Source: Oryzias latipes (Eukaryota > Chordata > Actinopteri > Beloniformes > Adrianichthyidae). From it: 64,000 bases of DNA. The stretch lies in contig NC_019880.2 of assembly GCF_002234675.1 (NCBI RefSeq), positions 14,621,756 to 14,685,755 on the forward strand, written 5' to 3'. Position numbers and translations under genes: made by a program. Below the pieces are notes generated by a model, which was not told the DNA's origin, made no database searches, and saw nothing but the letters and a program-made list of their open reading frames with translations. The first letter of the stretch is position 1. Every line of letters begins with the position of its first letter. This document shows positions 38,161 to 51,071 of the stretch, one piece after another.

Positions 38161-41100
38161 ATCGCCGGCAGAAGTTCAGCGGCGCTGTGTGAAGCAAGGA
38201 GCAGCAGAGGGTGGGGGGTGGAGGGCATCAATTGGCTCTTATTAAAACACCTGTCCCACCAACAGGGTGGGCTTTCAACGAATTCAGCTTTTTTAGTGTG
38301 GACAACTGCAGGAAATGTAAAAAAAAAAACAAAGTCTTAATTTTTGGACATAGTTTTGGAAAAAAATAAAATTATAGACGCTAGCATTTCACAGAAATTT
38401 GGAGCTGTTTGAACTTAGTTCCGAAGCAGACTTGAAATTTAAACAATTTAGAAAGCCTTAGGGAAAAACTGTTGCATGTGTTCTTTTTTTAATTTTTTTT
38501 ACATCTGCTTTGGATAAAAGAAGCTCTTTTGACTCCCAGAAAACTCCTATCTGTGGCATCAGAAGTGATCAAAAAAGTGTAAATCACACATTTTATGCAT
38601 ACTGCAGAAGGTCAGTCTTTTGGGATCTTTTCAAAAGCTGTTCTCTATAATCCTGCTTTGAGTCGTGGAATTCCCTGGCACCGGACCAACCCCTGCCTTT
38701 GTTTTCCCAGACAGAACCAGGCGTTGGAGGTGATTTATTGTGCTCGGACCATCTCAGGACAAAAGCTGTGGTGATTTTAAAATCTTTTTTTTTTTTTTTT
38801 CAAAAAACGTCAATTATTTGTTTAGCTTTTTGAAAAGCAGAGTGTCCATCAATCATTTAAAAAGCACTGGATGGTGACAAAATAGAGAAACGGAGGCTTG
38901 AAGTTGCAGCTGCTCATCTCGTGGCCCCTCTCCTCCTCTTTCCCCCACTGCCTCCCGCACTCCCCCAACCGCTTCAGTCACCTTTGCCCTGTCTTCCAGC
39001 TGTTGTGCGTTTTTGAAAGGGCCATTTACAGCTTCTTGCAGCCCTTCTGACATGGTGAGGAATGGAGCGGTGTGACGGGAAGTGTCAGCCACCGGCAAGA
39101 AGGGGCCACCAGCTAGATTCTTGTCCACTTACCGCTTTACTCCATTTTTAGCCTGACGTTTTCAGTTGAGGAGGGAGGACATCAGCGCAAAATGGATCTA
39201 ATGAAAAAAAAAAAAGGTTTTACAGCAGAACTCACACTTACATTTTCCGAGTGTTTGCCAACATTAGAAACTTGCTTTCAAGATACACATCCGTGCAGGA
39301 GCAGCAATGCGGATAAGAATAGGAGCAGCCCTGTGATTATCTGGACCTGGCAAACGTAGGCGCCCAGTAGAGGAGGGGTGTGTGTGTTCACAGGGCAAGA
39401 CAAAGCAGTGGTTGTGCCTGCGGACCGTGGCCTCAGTGGAGAGAGGCTCAGCACGGTGAAGGTTCTCACACACAGAGAAAAGATAGAGGCAGAGAGAATA
39501 AGAGTGGGGGAGCAGGGACAGCTAGAACACTTCCTGGAGGTTCATTCTTCCTCTCTGCAATCATCAATGGCATTCTCCCCCTGACCCACTCCTCTCTCAG
39601 ACAAACAAAAGACCCCGCATTCCAGTGTAGCCTCACTGGCCAACCAGCCAGCCATCCAGCCACAGCTCGACCTAACCACTCTCCCCGCTGGACCAGAATC
39701 CCATCACAGAGGCAGGGTGCTTGGGATGCAACTCCACATCTACGCTTTTTGAGCCAAAACGCTGAAAGCTGTCACGTCTTCCCTCTTTTGTTCAAAACAG
39801 GTTTCATGGAAACCCCAAATTCAGACGAACACATCTGGAATGAGGTGAAAACTTTAAGACCCATGCTGATGAAAAGTGTATGTTTTGGCATTTTTAACAC
39901 GTTCTTGTGGCAGCTTTTTTGTGATGGAGGACAAATATAAAGAAAATTAAGATTAAAATGAGTTTCTGAGTGTTTCTTTATTCAAATTGTGGTTAATTAG
40001 TAACAGACAAAAAATGCAGTCTGGAAGGGCTTGTGCCTGTTACAAACTACAATCAGAAGGACCCAAGCTCCCTGCTCTGCTGCATTCTGATACATCCACT
40101 TGCAGACATATAGATCCATGTACGTCTTCATTTTCCTCGTCTGCATCAAAACTGTACAGCTGGATAGCTCCAATATTGCTCGCCATTTTTGTTGCACCAC
40201 GAATGTTAGCTTGGGTTTGTGAAGGGTTCTGAGGAAGCAAGAAAAAGTGTAAACAATGCAATCATGTGAAATGAGTGTAGGCTTACTGCCTGCCAGCAGT
40301 CCTGCCCATAATTCAAAGGTGAAGTACTAATGAACGCCTGCTGCTCTGCAGAATCTATGTGCCAGAAATTGACACAATTTTTTTTTTAAATCTAGAAATG
40401 CCATAATAATAATTAAAAGACCACTGGAAAGGGTTTTACAACTTTAGATCAAAAGATCAGAGTGAGTCTTTAGGATCCTAGAATCAAAACTCTTTTTGGA
40501 GTTTCAGAAAGGTTCGACTGTGACGTCTAAACAGTATGTTTCAAGGCTGTTTTATCACAGCTGTGCTGATTAACTTTGATAGCTATCCTCAGGTCAACAT
40601 TTTTTTTTTTGCCCACAAGTACACTAATACAGCTGTTGTACGCTCCATTTAAGCAACCCTTATATGTAATTGTTTCGTTGATCTTATCGCTCTAATTTGA
40701 CAGTTCCAGCAACGTTGCCCTGCATTTGCCCCTCACCTCCTCTTCTGCTGTGGACCTCCCACCCTTTTCCATCTACTTGTTGTCACTACATGTTATCTGC
40801 TCCTTTCAGTAGTTCATTGAGTTCTGCTCTGCACTGTCAGCTATCTTCTTGATGAGAGTCTTCTTGAAATATACAGCCAAAGTTGATCCAACAATCTTGA
40901 AAACGTTTTCTTTGAACCAGTAACAAAGCAGGAAAGGCCTTTCCATTAGCACACGAAGGAAGGGGGAAGAAAAACACAATTAATAGTAGTTGAAAAATTG
41001 GGATTCCCTCCATCAGAATCTGTTTTGGAAGACAGAAACAATTTGGAAAAGCTGACTCGTGAGGAGGGCACTACAAGAGTGACAAAGAAGGGAAGTGACA

Positions 41101-42480
41101 GCAGAGGAGGCTGAGAAACAGAGGATGCACAGGACCCTGAATTTTTTATCACAGAGGAAGGACAACATCTAAAAGTTGTATTGTGCATCAAGTGTGTCTC
41201 TGGGTTTCCCTTTGATACACATTACCACTGCTTGACTGCTTTTAAACACTTACCTGAATCTGCCTGGACCCGTCTGACACTCGATTAAATCTAGCCTCTT
41301 CGGCTCTGAGTTTTCCGCTATGTTTTATCTGTAAAAAACAGATTACATCACCCTTGCTATAATAATCAGACCATTAGCATCAAATTGCTATATTGTGTGT
41401 TTTTTATAGCCTTGACATAGCAATATGACAATTTTTCTAAGCATTTTTAACATATTAGGTCCTTTTCAGTCACTTTTCAGCAAACTAAAATTGCTTTGCA
41501 TTTCCTACTAAAAGTGAGAAACATAAGTTGAGACAAGTTAAGTTTGTTTTTCTGTATTCTTTGACATTGCAGAAAAAGGGGGTGTGCAATAAAGACAAAC
41601 CTTTGTTCCAAGAGTGTATATATGCTTTTCAGTAGAGGTGAGAACTTTTTAAAGTTTAAAAATATACACATTTCAGAATGTTTTCATAATTTCGTCAGAA
41701 TATGTTTGGAAAAGTCCCTACTTTCCCACTCACTCAACGAATACGTGAAAAGGTAATTACTAGAATGTAGTTTAGCTCCACAGGCTAAAAATATTCATTG
41801 GCTTTAGTGATACTTTTGCATGAATCTTGAAACTTAACCACATTATGTATATTAATAGATCCCAATGGTCATAAAGATGCTGAGATGTTGTGCCATCTTG
41901 ATAAAACCTTCCATCTTCAAGTCAATATTACACTGTAGAGTGATGGGGTTTTTTTCGATGAAATTTTGTGTTTACACATTTCTCAATAAAAAAGATCTTT
42001 GATTCTGGGCAATAATTTCCCCTAGTTTTGCTGAAGGTGAACAATGATCTAGGTTCTCCCCACAATAGAAAGCTAATAATTTCATGTTACATTTTTCCAA
42101 ACATCCCAAAATCATATGCAACTTAAAAAAAACTTCATTGAATTAAACCTCTTACTTTGCTGTCTACAAAAAGAGAAAATGTTTTCTCCAGTTATTTAAA
42201 TGTGTCCCCTTTTTCATTTGGATCCAATTTGTTTTAAGCTTATTTAGGAAATGTGTTAAATGGTTTGCATTGTAGACTGCCCCAAAAGAAGCTGTTGGAT
42301 GTATAAAAAAGTCAAAGATTAGATAAAAATAGAAACAATACTTATGTCAACACAAATGAATGTAAACTCCCATAGCTAAACAGCTAAGAGTGTTTTTTTA
42401 TTTATTAAGTTAAATTTATTTCTATATAATGACATGCTGATTGAAATATTGTTAAAAAGTAAATATTAATAGATAGATAA
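38161..42480. other. Noncoding region between zbtb42 and the Gypsy element
   Basis: I see no supportable gene. It contains a TTTAAAG-family element (39851-40473) and a pyrimidine-rich stretch with moderate GC at 38890-39150. Open frames such as plus 39380-39940 match nothing known and lack splice support. Confidence 0.6.
39851..40473 (-). repeat. TTTAAAG-family inverted-repeat element, copy C, near full length
   Basis: About 620 bp. The left end ACTTTAAGACCCATGCTGATG and the right end CAGAGTGAGTCTTTA are inverted repeats. Read on the minus strand it contains an open frame with MASNIGAIQLYSFDADEENE (near 40185-40120), which is paralleled in copy E. No transposase is present. Confidence 0.7.
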
Positions 42481-42484
42481 TTGT

Positions 42485-42720
42485 CATGATCTTACTTGGC
42501 AGACCCAAATCCTGGAACCCGGAAGAAAAATCAGAGATGCGTCAGGTAAGTAGTAATGTTTTTATTCACAGTCAGTGATTATGATGTCCGATAAAAAGCT
42601 GGAATCTTGACTCGGAGGCGAGGCAGGCTGGAGGGTTCGGCGGCAGTAACCGGATGATTTGGCTTGAACAGGATACGAGGATTGGACGAGGAGCGTAGAC
42701 AGACGACAGTGACCAGAGGA
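42485..42720 (-). repeat. 3' LTR remnant of the Gypsy element
   Basis: After the integrase frame ends, the minus strand runs through a GC-moderate segment with an AATAAA (complement of about 42558-42563) and ends ATCATGACA at 42485. The CA terminus and internal poly(A) signal fit the R-U5 part of an LTR. There is no second LTR in the window to compare with. Confidence 0.45.
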
Positions 42721-45610
42721 GCACTTATGGTGATCTTTCCTTTAGGTGAGTCGAAGGATAAGATTTAACGAGAGGTAAGCAGGGATGAAACGAGAACATG
42801 AGTCGACCAGACTCATGTTCTCTCTGTGACAGAAACAGAGGTGGTGAGTACCCTAAGGAGACTTTGAAGGGAGACATCCCCATGGCAGTAGAGGGGTGAG
42901 TGTTGTGGGCATACTCTACCCACACCAGGTATTTGAACCAGTCAGCATTGTTCTGAGCAGCCAGACACCTGAGTGCCGCGTCCAACTCTTGGTTCGCCCT
43001 CTCCACTTGGCCGTTAGACTGTGGGTGATACCCTGACGAGAGACTGACAGGGCGGAACAGAAGGTTTCCACACCTGTGAAATAAACTGAGGTCCATGGTC
43101 CGACACAATGTCACTGGGAATGCCGTGATGGCGAAAAACTTGGTTAACCAAGATGTTGGCGGTTTCAGTAGCGGAGGGGAGCTGAGGAAGAGGGATGAAT
43201 TGTACGGCTTTGGAGAAACGGTCAATGACTGTGAGGATTACCATATTGCCTTGGGATGGTGGTAGTCCAGTCGCAAAATCCACAGCGATGTGGGGCCAGG
43301 GACGACTGGGAGCAGGAAGGGGCAACAAATGTCCAGAAGGTGGAGAGTTGGAGGCCTTGGAGCGAGCACAGGTGGTACAGGCTGCAATGTATTCGTGGAC
43401 ATCTTTCTCCAAGGAGGGCCAAAAAAAAAAGTCTCTTGAGTAGACCAATAGTCCCCTCAATGACAGGCAATCTGGGATGCATGTCCCCAGGTGAGTACTT
43501 CTGACCCAAGAGAATCGGGAACAAACAAAGTTCCAGGAGGGTATGGTGCATGATTGGGTCTCTCACCTTGGGCTTGTTGGACCTTGGTTTCTATGTCCCA
43601 GGTGGGACTGCCCACAAAACAGGAGGTAGGGATGATGGTAGACTCTGTGGTGGATCCTGTGGTGTTGCATTTTCTGGAGAGCGCATCTGGCTTGACATTG
43701 CGGCTTCCAGGACTGTAGGTAATGGTAAAATTAAAACGATCGAAGAACAGGCACCAGTGGGCCTGACGGGAATTCAATCGTTTAGCACTTCGTAGATTAG
43801 CAAGATTTTTATGGTCTGTCCAAACTAAACGGTTGTTCTGCCCCCTCCAGCCAGTGACGGCATTCTTCTAGTGCGAGCTTTATAGCCAACAGTTCACGGT
43901 TCCCGACATCATAATTTTACTCAGCGGGGTTGAGTTTGCGGGAATAGAAGGCACATGGTTTGAGTTTTCCAGATGAACCCTCAGGTTGAGAGAGTACGGC
44001 CCCAACTCCGGAATCAGAGGAGTCGACCTCGACGTTGAATTGTTTCTGGACGTCAGGTTGAATGAGTATAGGGGCGGAGACAAAAAGTTCCTTGAGTTTA
44101 GTAAAGGCAGTGTCAGCTGCCGGAGTCCAAACGTATGGTCTATTGACAGAGGTGAGCTCAGTGAGGGGTGCTGCAATGCTGCTGTAATTACGAATAAATC
44201 GCCTATAGAAGTTGGCGAAGCCCAGGAACAGTTGTAATTTCTTTCGTGTCTCGGGGATCTCCCAAATGGTATGGGCTTCGATTTTGGCTGGGTCTAGTCG
44301 GATGTTACCAGCCTCAATAATATAACCCAAAAAGGGAACGGTGGAGACATGAAACTTACATTTTTCTGATTTAACAAATAATTGATTTTCTCATAACCTT
44401 TCCAAATGAGATGGACATGGTGTTTGTGTTGTGTTTGATTGGTAGAGTAGATGAGATTATCATCTAAGTAAACGAATACAAATCTTTTGAGGAAGTCACG
44501 GAGAACATTGTTTACAAGCCTTTGGAATACTGCGGGGGTGTTAGTGAGTCCGAAAGGCATGACGAGGTATTCGTAGTGGACCAAAGGTGTATTAAAGCCA
44601 GTTTTCCATTTGTCGCCTTCTCGGTTGCGAACCAGATGATAGGCATTATGGAGATCTAACTTGGAAAAAAATACGTGCCTCTTTGACTGAATCGAAAAAG
44701 GAATCAATGAGTGGAAGTGAATACTTGTCTTTTACTGTTATTTGGTTTAACTCACGATAGTCAATGCAGGGTCTTAAGAATTTGTCTTCTCCACGAAGAA
44801 GAAACCTGCACCGACCGGAGAGGATGTGGGACGGATGTGACCCAAGGAGAGAACTTGCTGGATATAATTCTCCATGGATATTTTTTCAGGACCTGACAGA
44901 TTGAATAATTTTCCTTTAGGGAGGGGTGCGCCGTTAAGAAGTTCGATAGCGCAGTCATACGGCCTGTGGAGTGGCAAGGCGCTAGCTTTGGTCTTACAAA
45001 ATACCGATTTAAGATCATGTTAGCAAGAAGGTACTTCAGACAAATCTATGTTTTCTTCAGAATCAGGTTTGGATGTAATGGTGGACGGAATAGCAGAATG
45101 AAGGCAATTAGTCATACAAAAGGTACTCCAGTTGGAAATGCGGAGAGTAAACCAGTCAATATGAGGGTTATGAAGTTGGAGCAAGGAGCACCCCAGAATT
45201 ATAAGGGTCTGAGGAAATTGAGTAAAAAAAAAATCTATGATATTCTCTATGGTTACCGGAGGTGAGAATGAGAATAAGTTTGGAACGATTCGTGATCCGG
45301 GAAAGTTGTTGACCACCTAACCCGGCAGCGTTGGAGAGTCGAGTGGCCCGGTGGGTAACGTGAGTTGTTTAAGGAGATGCTGATCGATGAGGCTGTGTTC
45401 AGCGCCAGAGTCAATAAGAGCCCTATATTCGTGAATGAAAATTGGGGAGAGATTCTACAGGAACAAAAATAAATTTATTTTCTTTGGAGTTTTCAGAATT
45501 ATCCCCCCGTGGCCAGTCATCTAACAGGGGGTACTGGAGTTTAAACGGATGGTGCATTGTGATACTAAGTGACCAGAGTTCCCACAATAAAAGCATAACC
45601 CCTCTTTTAG
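42485..45610 (-). mobile_element. Dead Ty3/Gypsy LTR retrotransposon, 5'-truncated
   Basis: Read on the minus strand the order is gag zinc knuckle, protease, reverse transcriptase, RNase H, integrase, 3' LTR remnant, which is Ty3/Gypsy order. Visible marks: a CX2CX4HX4C knuckle (45590-45540), protease LIDSGAE near 45420-45395, RT with YLDD near 44480, RNase H with [11 protein letters not shown] near 44010, and integrase with VDFATG, SDHGPQF and VERANQ between about 43320 and 42985. The frame is broken at least at 45320 (stop), between 44700 and 44760, near 44370, around 43900, and between 43490 and 43430, so no intact polyprotein exists. The 5' LTR and most of gag are missing beyond 45610. 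The zinc knuckle and strand support assignment; the family within Gypsy is not determined. Confidence 0.9.
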
Positions 45611-45659
45611 AATGATAATAATATTGAAAAAGTGTCAAAAAATGTATACTGTATGTAAT

Positions 45660-48600
45660 AAAAGTAAATACTTATGTGTAGTGCATGAAAATAAGGGGCA
45701 TAAATAAAATGTACCTTTTTTTATATATTTTACTGGAAAGATCAAGTTTTTTCCACACCAAGCCTTGCATATTTATCATTCTTGACATTTAAAGTCTTTA
45801 CTGATTTATACGTATTTTAACAAAAAACACATTATTTGTTCCAACCAGCTTTATATTTGTTTAATCGTCCTATCCAACTGCTTTATATTTGCTATAAAAA
45901 ATAAAAATAAAAAACAAACACACACACACACAAAATTGAGACAAAAACTTATTTATTTGGTGACATTCATGCATTTATTTTTGATTCACTTTTTCCAACG
46001 TGTGCTTTTTTCATGTTTATTCTGTGACAAAGACTCTCAGCATCTTCCTCTCAGCCTCCTTCCTCCTCATCCTATTTTCTTTTGACAATCATCCTTCAAA
46101 TTCTGCACTTTCACTTCTGCCCTGGACCTGTTGTTTTCTCTGAGTGATCATACCAGCAAAGATTACAGCCACAGCAAATTAACAAAAATGAATCACCACT
46201 GACTTCCTACAGTAAATCAATCTTGAACAGAATCTCATGTTCCATGAAGTGAATCAAGTCATTCATTGCAGGAAGGACCCCTTCAAACATTAGCGGGACC
46301 TCTGGGGGTCCAAACACCCGCTTCACCACCAGATAGAACACAGAGGAGTTCATCAAGTGCATCCAGACCTCGCAGACCCGCTCCATTAAAAAAAAAAAAA
46401 ATCATTTCTCCCAAACGGGACAGCAGAGATCCAACGGCTCGTCTTGTGGAGCTGATAAAAGACCAGCGCTAGGACCCGGGAGAGCCGGGCCGCCACAGAG
46501 GCATTGCAGACAGCGCGTTTGGGAGGTGTAGTGGAAGAAAGGCAAGAGAAACGGAGTAAATGAGAGACTTCTGTGCACATTGTTGAAGGACTTACCAACT
46601 CAAAATACCGCCGAAACGGCCCACTGTAATGAGACGGACACGCTGTTGAGTTCCCGCACAGGTAAACGGCCGCGTTTTCCGTCGCGTGGTTAAACTGCAA
46701 GAGGCCGACAGCCAGACAGGGTAGGTCCCCATTGTACTTACATGGGATGCGGTTATTCTCACCCAAGCTGCCCTGCTAGGCCCCATATCCTTTTTTTATC
46801 CATTGCGAAGTGAAAACCCCCGAAATGAGACACTTTTATGGCTCTTTTTTGTCGCCGTAGAATCGCCGCGTTCCAGTTTAGGGCTTATGAACTCGTTGTG
46901 GTTTTGCACCAACCGCAGAAAGACACTTTTTTCAGACGCTAATCATTCATTTTTCGTTTCTTTGTGAAGACTCACGGAAAATATTGACGTAATTGGGCCT
47001 TAAAGAAATAAAAGAATAAATAAAAAAAGTTGAGTCCAAACTAAATGCTCAATAATAGACAGAGCAGCTCATTCATTGTTATCTATTAGCACTTTGTTTA
47101 CTGCTTCTTCTTCTTGAGCTCAGAAATGCTGCCACACATTTCAGCTTCAGCTATTAAAGGTTTGTTTCTATCACTGTCAACAAATCTTTGCTGGGAATTG
47201 TCACCCTGCACTCTTGAAAACGTGTCCTTTCAGTCATTTTATGTTTTTTGGCCTCTGGCTTTCGGACACCAGGGAGGTCTCAAGGAGAGGCCTCAACTGT
47301 TATTTTCATGTTTTCCTCTCCAGTAATCAGTTCAATGACATAATGCTTGTTTTTATGGTTTCTACTGCCCTCACTGTCATTATTCCACCTACAGCGATGA
47401 CTGTTACTAAAAGCATCCCATTTAGCCAAAGGTAGTTTATTTTCTTTTCTTTTTTTTCCTCCCCAGCAGTCTTATAGATGTGGAGGTGCTGCACATGGGA
47501 ACAGGACAGCCTTCATGGAAGTGTGAAATCATGTTTGACTTCCGTCTCTGGAAGTTTCCAGAACATTGTCCCCAGGCGGGCTGTTCTCTTGAGTGTCAAA
47601 GTTGTTTTGTTGGTCATGAGATTGCATTGCCTCAGTTTGTGTACACAAGGGGACGCGACATGTGACCCCCGGAGAGGACGCAACAAGCTGGCGTGGTGAT
47701 GCAGCCAGTGACTGCTGGGCTCTCCCTGTTTTATTTAGAAAATACCAGCAGCCTCCCACCCAATGCCCTCGCAGCTTCATTGACGCAAATGTGCCACCGG
47801 TTGCATGCTGGATCAGAGGGTTGTTGCTTGAAACGTTTGGTTTCTGCAAAAGAGACTCCCAGATGGTCCAGGCTGTTGCGCAGGTGAGTCAGGTTGCCTT
47901 CAAATTGGCTTCTCCATCGTTTGATGGAAAAAACAAAAAAACAAAAACAATCACATCAGAGAAGAGCTCAAAGTTGAGCTCTGAGCTGCATCTGTACACT
48001 TCTGCACAGCCTGTCTGGACAGCCTGAAAGTGAAAACAGTTCTGGGAGTCATAAAGGGTTTGCTGTTCATGTCATCACAGGATTAAGCTTCTTGCTTGTC
48101 AAGATTGCTCCTACTGTGGTTTGGTATTTAGTAACAACTACTCCACTTAGCCTTAATATTATTATTATTGGTGATGTTATTTTTTTAAGGAACCTAAAAG
48201 AGGAACGCTGTACGGTGTAGTAGATCACACCAATGCCTGTTCCTATTGTGGCATTTAAAGCACACCAAGCATTGCCTCAATGTTTTCTTTTGCCAGGATC
48301 AGGGGAGAATGTTTGATCTCGTCTTTCTTGTAATGATTTCAAAAAAGAGTACTGTTCTACCTGTGTAACCACAAACCAGCTGCCAGGTTTTGCTTACTAA
48401 AACGGAAACAGAAAAATGAGGAAAACCAGATTTGAATCTATTGATTTGGAGTGAATTTGGTGGTGTCTTGATGACTGCTTGTTTTTTCTTTTTTGCTTCC
48501 TGCCTCTAACACATGGGACGGTTGTCTCTGTCCTCCCAGTCACAAGCAAACTATTTGACATCTTTTGCTTCATAGCACTGATTAGTATTGAAAGGGGTCC

Positions 48601-51071
48601 CCCCCCCCCCCCCCCCTCTCCCTGCAAAGGTTTAGATAGAAAAATGAATGATTGAAAGCGTCTCTGACATCAGGGCAGCCAGGCAGGCGGTGGCCCACCG
48701 GACTGCAGATCATGTGACCCGCTGTCAGGGTACTGGGTTCATTCAGTGGCTGCTGGCTGCAGCCCAGCTTTTCCACACAGCAGAGCCGCAGCAGCGACAG
48801 GTCGCTCCCGGTTTAAAAACAGCCAGATCTCTGTTGTGGCTCCAGAGTCAGACTTGTGTGCAGTGTCGCCATTTTGGTTTGTGCGACGGCTCCCGGTCTG
48901 TATGAAGGTATGAAAGCACGCATGCCGGTGTCACAGAGTCCGCCTTAAGATGCTGACGTGATCCCAACTGCTAGAGTGATTAACTGCGCTCTGTCTGTGT
49001 GCTTTTTACAAATCCACGTGCGCAGTGCTTCACACGGTGGCTGTGTGGGACAACACCAGCCACTGTGCAGTAAACACAAGCGGCGGCTTCAAGAGACTTC
49101 GAAGGTTTAGTCAATGATGGAAGTGAGAATGAAGCTGCAATAACAGACGCGCTCATCAGATATTAAATGACAGATGTTATCAAGCCCCGGGGCAGTTCTG
49201 ATATGACTCGTAGGCTGTCGAGTCACATTCACTTCCTGTTGATGTCAAATAAGCTGGATGAGGTTAGCCAGGCAGATCTCTTTCGATGTGAGCAGGAAAA
49301 ACAAAATTGATTCCCATCAATAGTCAGAAATTGCCTTGTGCAGGACATTACATTTGTGTGTGCAGTCATGGCAATTGAACCTTGTTGATGTCTCTTGCCT
49401 GATTCAATGGTGTCTTTATGAAATAAAGAAGGGGTAAAGGACCAAAAGGTCAAGTGTTTTGGAAGGGTTGGCCTTCAGCTCGTTCAAAGTGTGTTCTGTG
49501 GGTAACAGATAAGTGTGATGGAACTTAGCCTTTTGTGTCAGCTGACTGCAGTTTCACCATGTCTGTTAACACTCTTAGTTTTCCTTTAAGTGTCCTTCAG
49601 TCTGAATGCTGTACTCTGAACACAAAACCACTCTTATTCTCTGAATGGGATGCTTTTCGGTTCCTTATGAGTACTAATGACGACCGACTTTTATAGTAAA
49701 TGTTTAGTTTTCAATTAGGTCATGTGATTCTTTGAAAGGTGATGGCATTCCAATGTGAATTTTGGTAAATCTGATCAACTGATCGTTGACCTGACTCCAG
49801 ATTTTGAGGCCAACTTCTCTTGTTACATGGGATGAAATAAATCCATCAATTATTTAGCCGAAAATTATATGTCTTATTGATGCCATCTTGATGACACCAT
49901 AATTCATAAATTGCCATGCTTACTGAATAATAGTAAATATCAGTTTGTAGAACAGATCTTGAGTTTTTTATTGCTGTTTTTAATGAAACTTTAACTGGTT
50001 TAAATGTAAAGACTTGGGTGAGCTTATGGCTCCTTGTTGTGATTTTATCTCACAAGATGATTTGGTATAAGACGGGACTGTGTTTAAAAATCAGTCTTCC
50101 TTTAATCTTTAATATCAATTCATCAAATAAATATAGCAAATTTCTTTTAAACTAGTTTCTTTGATAGTTTTTGAGGTTTAACAGCTCTTTTGGTGTAAAA
50201 ATATACATTTTCAAAGGTATACTTTTGCCCACCCTACTTTTTTTAATACATATTCCAACAAAATTGGTTTTGGAATACAAATGACTAAAGATTATGTATT
50301 TGATCAGCTTAAATCCTGAATTTTTGAATAGAAATAAAATCATTTTTTGTGCATTGGTAGCGTTTGTATCAGAGAAAATGACAATAACGCAACAAAACAA
50401 TGAGTCGGAGATGAAGGCTTATTACTTTGAAACTTCTTCTTTGACATCAGAAGCCAAAGTGATGTTATATGTAAGCATGACATTTAGTTTAGTGGCAGTT
50501 TTGTTCTTCCTGCTATTGTTTTGCTCTGCCATCTTAACGTTGTTAACATTTCCCATGTTTGAAGTTCCCATAGAGGGCTTCATAGTGATACGTTTAGCAC
50601 AAGCGTTGGACACTTCCAACGAATGGAATTTATACATAAATTAAGTTCTTTCTTTTATCTCAAGCATCATGTAACCCAAAACAAATGAATTCTGTTGAGG
50701 CTGTTTGTAAAAATGTCCGAGAATGACTTCATTTCTGTTCAGGTCAGAGTTGAAAGGAAAACTTCTCGTCTGTCGGGAATGGCTGTGTTGGTGAACAACA
50801 TGGAATTGTCCAAATAGAAAGACTTCATTCAGAGTGGCAAAAACCACGGCCTTGGATAGTTATTCAAACCTTGAGATGCAGCAGGTTTCGCATGTTTAGG
50901 GATCTCTGTTGCAGCCGTTGCATGTTCTCCTCTAATTGGGCCGTAAAGTGCAAGGAGTTTCGCGATTCCACCGCCTTCCCTCGATGATGTTGACCTGAGG
51001 GTTAATATTCAGACAAATGAAAAAAAAAATATTTTACTGCAAAGTGGGGCTAATTTTTACTTTTTCTTCAG
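45660..51071. other. Region upstream of the akt1 coding exons
   Basis: Two GC/CpG-richer blocks (46400-46900 and 48640-48910) stand out. Either could hold the akt1 promoter and noncoding first exons, which in other vertebrates lie well upstream. Good plus-strand donors occur at 46662 (CACAG then GTAAAC) and 48907 (GAAG then GTATGA). A possible internal exon is listed separately. An 18-base C run is at 48599-48616. No coding gene is supportable. Confidence 0.45.
47467..47883 (+). other. Candidate noncoding exon upstream of akt1
   Basis: The segment is bounded by a strong acceptor (long pyrimidine tract then CCCCAG at 47461-47466, with a CAGCAG tandem) and an almost perfect donor (CAG then GTGAGTC, exon end 47883). 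No conserved protein is encoded. It could be an akt1 5'UTR exon or part of an lncRNA. It is inferred from splice signals alone. Confidence 0.3.

Noticed and set aside
46386-46766. Minus-strand open frame in the CpG-rich block (about 57 residues up to a strong GTAAGT donor, with several cysteines)
   Set aside because: Its first codon is TTG, no in-frame ATG precedes the donor, and the peptide matches no protein I recognise. More likely CpG-rich promoter sequence read by chance.
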